From Anthoceros angustus (lineage: Eukaryota > Streptophyta > Anthocerotopsida > Anthocerotales > Anthocerotaceae), in the NCBI GenBank assembly GCA_010909165.1, contig MU008181.1, positions 992,001-1,056,000 on the forward strand: DNA of 64,000 bases. Direction: 5' to 3'. The notes below the pieces were generated by a model. That model did not search any database. It saw only the letters and a list, made by a program, of their open reading frames with translations, and had not been told where the DNA came from. Of this stretch, positions 58,836 through 64,000 are shown piece by piece (the stretch's first letter is position 1; every line of letters begins with the position of its first letter). A program made the translations under genes and the position numbers.

Positions 58836-61800
58836 GAGCTAGAAGCCCAAATGTAAGGTGAGAATCTTAATTCGAGACTCCTGGACATGCTGGGGTTAAG
58901 GACATACTATAGCAAGGTGGATGGTGCGGTAATACGATATACCAAGTTAAATAATATCATAATATAAAAAGTTTCAATCTTAATATAAGTTGTGATATAT
59001 GAAGTTTATAAAAGAGAAATGAGTACGTGTGTATGGAATATCGATCTGGTCACGCGGCATCACGAGAAGAAATAGTCCACTTGCACGAGAACTATTTCGG
59101 CATGTCATCATGAACATCGGTTGGGCTGGCCCCGGTGTCCCGATGTGGTCAACTGTCCCATGGTACACAAAATGATTTTCGACACCACGAAACTTTTCTT
59201 CTTTTGGGGTTAGGGTTGCGTTGAGGTCATTTCGTTGTCGGCGTCATTCGCATAATATACCATATCATGGCACATCCACAATTTGCTAGGGTTGTCAGCC
59301 GTTGCGTTAGCGCTTCGCTTACCGTATGCAATTGCGTTTGCATTGCAATCATCGTCTGTATTTGCGGCACGGTCGTTTGCCCTTCGTCAAGGCGGTGTTG
59401 TTGGCAGGGCTACCGCGTTTACCTGGGCGCTTCACTAGTGCTCGCCTAGCACCAACCAGGAAACAAACATGTGAAGGACCAACAAAGAAGGGCTTTCATG
59501 AAAGCAGTGCTTTGACACTCTGCTTGCCCAAAAGCGTCGATGCACAAGCGTACAATTCAAAGGGCCTCTTGGACTACATGGCCTCGTCATGCCATCGGAT
59601 GCTGTTGCCGAATCATCTCCCGCCAGTGAGCATGCATATTCTACGATGATCGCCAAAGCGGATCACAGGCGAGGCGGCCAGGCGAGATGGCGAGATCGAG
59701 GCCTTGAGCAAATGGGAACCAACCGGGCCCATACTTGCGAACTAAAATTTGTGTATGTATGTCTTGCCCGCATACTTGCGAACTAAAATTTGTGTATGTA
59801 TGTCTTGCCACATAATTAACATGACTGTGTGTTGATGGGACCGAAACCCTAAAGAATACATCTGCATGACACAATCGGAACACCAGGCCTATGAACGCCT
59901 GATACAAAGGTTTTTGCCCGCGTACGAACGGCACACAAGCTCATGTGGTATGTATTATACATGTATTATACGTAAGTATCTAAAAGATGCCGTGGCATAT
60001 TCCCGTAGCGTACACCGAAAAAAAAAAGAAAGTCACACACGCGCTCCCGTGTGACCAGATCGGTATTCCATACGTGTGAGGGTCGAGAGCCGAGGCATAA
60101 TTTGGGCTGGCGATAAATTAGGGAAAGTGCCATCAGTTTAATGTCGGAAGTCGTGGTCAAGTTTCCTTATGTGGGACGATTCAACGCGGGTGAAGGAACG
60201 TTGAAGCAACGAGACCGCCATTGGCTAAGTTTGAATGGGCTCGGTTTTGAACTGGAGCTTCCCTCCCTGTTTCCCCTCCAGACAGCCTGTACCTCCAACA
60301 TTTGCAAGGCCTCACGGGCTGCTTGCATTTGTCCGTGTGCTCACGCATCTGCATCTGCATAGTGAGGAGGATTTGTATCTGTCTGGTCAGTGGTGCTTGA
60401 GCTAGAAGCCCAAATGTAAGGTGAGAATCTTAATTCGAGACTCTGGACATCAAGTTAAGGACATACTATAAGGTGGATGGTGCGGTGTCGATATACCAAG
60501 TTAAATAATATCATAATATAAAAAGTTTCAATCTTAATATAAGTTGTGATATATGAAGTTTATAAAAGAGAAATGAATGCGTGTATGGAATATCGATGCG
60601 GTCACGCGGCATCACGAGAAGAAATAGTCCACTTGCACGGAACTATTTCGGCATGTCATGACACATCGGTTGTGGCCCCGGTGTCCCGATGTGGTCAACC
60701 TATCCCATGGTACACAAAATGATTTTGCGACACACAGAAACTTTTCTTCTTTTGGGGTTAGGGTTGCGTTGAGGTCATTTGCGTTGTCGTCATTGGCCGC
60801 ATTATGTCCGCGACCGCGGCATCCACAATTTGCTAGGGTTGTCAGCGGTTGCGTTAGCGCTGCGCTTACCGTATGCAATTGCGTTTGCATTGCAATCATC
60901 GTCGTATTTGCTGCACGTGAGTCGTTTGCTCACGCAAGGCGCAGTGTTGGCAGGCGCATCTGGTACCAACGCTTTCCTGGGCTGCGCCTCACGTGCGTTC
61001 ACATAGCACCAACTAAACATACCGTAAGGACCAACAAAGAAGGGCTTTCATGAAAGCAGCACACATACAATGCTTGCATACTTGCAAAAGCGCAAAGGCA
61101 CAAGCGTACAATTCAAAGGGCCTACTGGACTACATGGCCTGTCCATGCCATCAGATGCCGCTGCCGAATCTGTCTCCATAGTGAGCATGCATATTCTACC
61201 GATGATCGCGCCAAACAGATGCGAGAGCGAGAGCGAGGCGGAAGCGAGATGGCGAGATCGAGGCCTTGAGCAAATGGGAACCGTGCACACGGGCCATACT
61301 TGCGAACTAAAATTTGTGTATGTATGTCTTGCCCGCATACTTGCGAACTAAAATTTGTGTATGTATGTCTTGCCCGCATAATTAACATGACTGTGTGTTG
61401 ATGGGACCGAAACCCTAAAGAATACATCTGCATGACACAATCGGAACACCAGGCCTATGAACGCCTGATACAAAGGTTTTTGCCCGCGTACGAACGGCAC
61501 ACAAGCTCATGTGGTATGTATTATACATGTATTATACGTAAGTATCTAAAAGATGCCGTGGCATATTCCCGTAGCGTACACCGAAAAAAAAAAGAAAGTC
61601 ACACACGCGCTCCCGTGTGACCAGATCGGTATTCCATACGTGAGGGTCGAGCCGAGGCATAAATAAGGCGATAAATTAGGAAAGTGCCATCAGTTTAATG
61701 TCGGAAGTCGTGGTCAAGTTTCCTTATGTGGGACGATTCAACGCGGGTGAAGGAACGTTGAAGCAACGAGACCGCCATTGGCTAAGTTTGAATGGGCTCG

Positions 61801-61958
61801 GTTTTGAACTGGAGCTTCCCTCCCTGTTTCCCCTCCAGACAGCTCGTACCCCTCCAACATTTGCAAGGCCTCACGGGCTGCTTGCATTTGTCCGTGTGCT
61901 CACGCATCTGCATCTGCATAGTGAGGAGGATTTGTATCTGTCTGGTCAGTGGTGCTTG
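58836..61958. repeat. 1.56 kb tandem duplication
   Basis: Copy 1 is 58,836-60,398 and copy 2 is 60,399-61,958, direct. Both begin gagctagaagcccaaatgta. Long identical blocks (for example 59,820-60,060 and 61,380-61,620) alternate with blocks full of short indels and substitutions (59,050-59,700 against 60,610-61,260). Each copy contains an internal 41-base direct repeat (cgaactaaaatttgtgtatg; 59,738-59,810 and 61,305-61,378). No transposon protein is visible inside. The duplication ends only 70 bases before the start codon of the FHA-PIN gene, so copy 2 must contain much of its promoter. Confidence 0.93.
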
Positions 61959-62029
61959 CGAGCTGAACGCAGCGAGTGGGTCAAGACTTGTAGGGACGGG
62001 CTCGTAGTGTAGGGCTGTTGTGGTGGAAG

Positions 62030-64000
62030 ATGCTGGGAGGGTACTTTGGGAACCAGCCTATCCTTACCGTGATCAAGGATGGGTTTGTGATCGACACCAT
62101 CTGCCTGGATGGCCGGGACACGCTGCTCGTGGGGCGGAGCAGTGACTGTGATATTGTGGTCGGGCACTGCAGCACCAGCAGGCAGCATTTGGAGATTCAA
62201 GTCATTCGAGCAACGCAGGAGCTTGTGCTCACGGACCTGGCATCAGGTGATTCTTGTTTAGGGAAAGCCCAGGCTTTTTTGGTGAGGCACAGGTCGAGGT
62301 GTAGGTGGTGCTGTAATGCTTGTGCTGGCTCTGAATTTGCTGTCTGTACAGGACATGGCACCTGCATCAATGGGAAGAAAATCCAGCCACTGGTGCCGGC
62401 TGTTGCCAAGGAGAATGATGTCATTCAGCTCGCTGCCTCCACCAGAGCGTACAAGGTGCAGTGGGTGCCTCCTCTTTCGCTGGATGAAGTCTGCGAGCCT
62501 TCTTCTTCATTGGAGACACAGCCTCCGTCTGGATCGAAGTCCTTCCCCGTAAGGAAAGGGCAGGTAATTCATCCTTGCATTCATGTGCTGCACCGTCCTT
62601 CTCTTTGTCCGAGGAAAAGAAGCGTGAGATGGGACTTGCTTGGATCCGCAGGAGAGGAGCAAGAACACCGTGCCGAGATCTAGGTGGGACACAGAGGAGA
62701 ACGGGGTTTCCGAGTCCCCCAGCAGGACTCCACAGAGAGGTCTGCAGAGGGGTCGGTCGCTGCAGAAGCGGTCGGCGAACGAGGAGAATGAGCTTCCTTT
62801 CTCTCCTCAGAGGACGCCTCAGAAGGAGAATTCGGAGCTGCCTCCTCGCGCTCCTCCTCGCCGTCTGGCCTTCAGCTCTCTGCAGGCATCAGCCATAAAT
62901 GCGCGCTCTCCCTCTGTCCGGAAAGCGTCTGTAGAGAAGGGCAGCATTTTGAAGCAACAGACGCCACCCAGGGCTGCGGGCAAGGAGCAGGCGGGAACCC
63001 TTAAGAAGGCACAGACCAGTTTGTGGCTGCGTCGATGCAATTCGGCGCCGCTGCCTGCGCTGCAAACGTCTGCTCCTCAGCAGAATGGGCTGGATGCTGC
63101 TGCTCCTGATGTGCAGGGAGTGGAGGTAGAATTTGATGACGCAGATGCAGCACTGCTGCGCATTTGTCAGGAGCAGATACAGTCGGAGGGTATCAGTATC
63201 CTCCCTAGCCAGGTTCTGGAGGAGGCTGAGGAAGAGTATGACTCGGACAAGGAAAATCATTTGCCACAGTCGTATATCGGGGGAGGATACCAGCACCAGC
63301 AAGGAGAGGGTGGTATTCACGATGCTTTCTCATCCAGGAGAGATGAGGGCGCCGAAAGGAAGCCGTTTCAGCCGCTTCCTGTTGCCCCCGACCAAGACTT
63401 TGAGTTCCAGAGCTCTTCGCCTTCAGAAGTGAACACGTCCAGTACTCTGGGGCTACCCAGGCTCAGGTTGCCAAGACCCGCTGCTGTAAGTTCCCCCCCT
63501 TGTCTGCTGCGTATTTGTGCCGGAATGTCTTTCACCCTGGTAGATGTTCGTAGCAGCGCTGTAGGTCTGATGGTTATGTTGTGACCATCGCTGCAGGCTA
63601 AAAACCTGGACCAGATGTTCCGGCGGATGACACTTTCTGATGCAGACAAAAGGCAATGGCACATGGTGATCGACACCAGTTGCTTGTTAAGCACGGAGTC
63701 CCTGAAGGTATTTAAGCAGCTTGAAGGGAACAAGGACACTCGGATCATTATCCCAAGAATAGGTCCACTCTCGCCTCGTCTTTCCGGATCGCATGCCAGT
63801 GAGGATCTCTGTCGTCATGCCGCAGTATCTCACCCATTGGTGGATCTTGGATTGCAGTGATACGTGAGCTGGACTCCCTGAAAAACCGGCACAACCTAAG
63901 CCATGTAGCCCGTACAGCTCTCAACTGGATAAACTCCTGCATGACGACGCTACCAACTTGGATTCATGTCCAGAACTCTTCAGAGACAGGGCCTGTGACT
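62030..64000 (+). CDS. PS1: FHA-PIN domain protein, PS1-like (3' end cut by window)
   Basis: Five exons in one frame: 62030-62246, 62352-62563, 62652-63485, 63597-63762, 63858-64000 (continues), 524 residues so far. The N-terminal FHA domain spans about residues 1-110 with LVGRSSDCDIVV, SRQHLEI and GHGTCINGKKI; FHA domains bind phosphothreonine. A long Ser/Pro/Gln-rich, probably disordered middle follows. A PIN domain begins near residue 440 with MVIDTSCLL (D447) and VIRELDSLK (E480), both acidic residues of the nuclease-like site. FHA plus C-terminal PIN is the layout of Arabidopsis PARALLEL SPINDLES 1, needed for spindle orientation in male meiosis II. Start chosen at the first ATG; a TTG 12 bases upstream is in frame but not a likely start. 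Confidence 0.82.

Overview
The window looks like nuclear DNA of a land plant with flagellate sperm, most likely a lycophyte close to Selaginella (inference). It carries plant-type genes: an RNA polymerase IV/V-type largest subunit with a DeCL tail, a class C endoglucanase with a CBM49 domain, NHL/LEA_2 proteins and a PS1-like FHA-PIN protein. It also carries CFAP251, a motile-axoneme protein that flowering plants do not need. Most introns are 75-110 bases long and genes are compact.

Layout. 0-17 kb: minus-strand NRPD1-like gene, GH9 endoglucanase, a repeat-rich spacer, and the Pol III subunit RPC8. 17-23 kb: plus-strand DNA polymerase delta catalytic subunit, 30 exons. 23-30 kb: minisatellites, a decayed non-LTR retrotransposon and a dead kinase. 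30.8-43.2 kb: a minus-strand block with two LEA_2 genes, a third broken one, an intact NAPE-PLD gene with two exon relics of it lying between the LEA_2 copies, then CFAP251 in 22 exons. 43-58 kb: transposon graveyard with non-LTR, Ty3/gypsy and PIF/Harbinger remains, a gag-like coiled-coil element and a broken amino-methyltransferase. 58.8-62.0 kb: a 1.56 kb tandem duplication. 62.0 kb to the end: 5' part of an FHA-PIN gene.

I rebuilt the multi-exon genes by hand from splice sites, phase continuity and protein-family conservation. The POLD1, NAPE-PLD, GH9 and CFAP251 models each keep one open frame from start to stop. Two introns (one in POLD1, one in NAPE-PLD) need a GC donor. The genes do not form an operon-like unit. 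Several touch genome maintenance or silencing (Pol IV/V, Pol III, Pol delta), but I see no evidence that this clustering is functional.

The best candidates for unusual biology are the interleaved LEA_2/NAPE-PLD triplication, the relic of a beta-class DNA amino-methyltransferase among transposons, and three tandem duplications whose copies differ by many very short indels.
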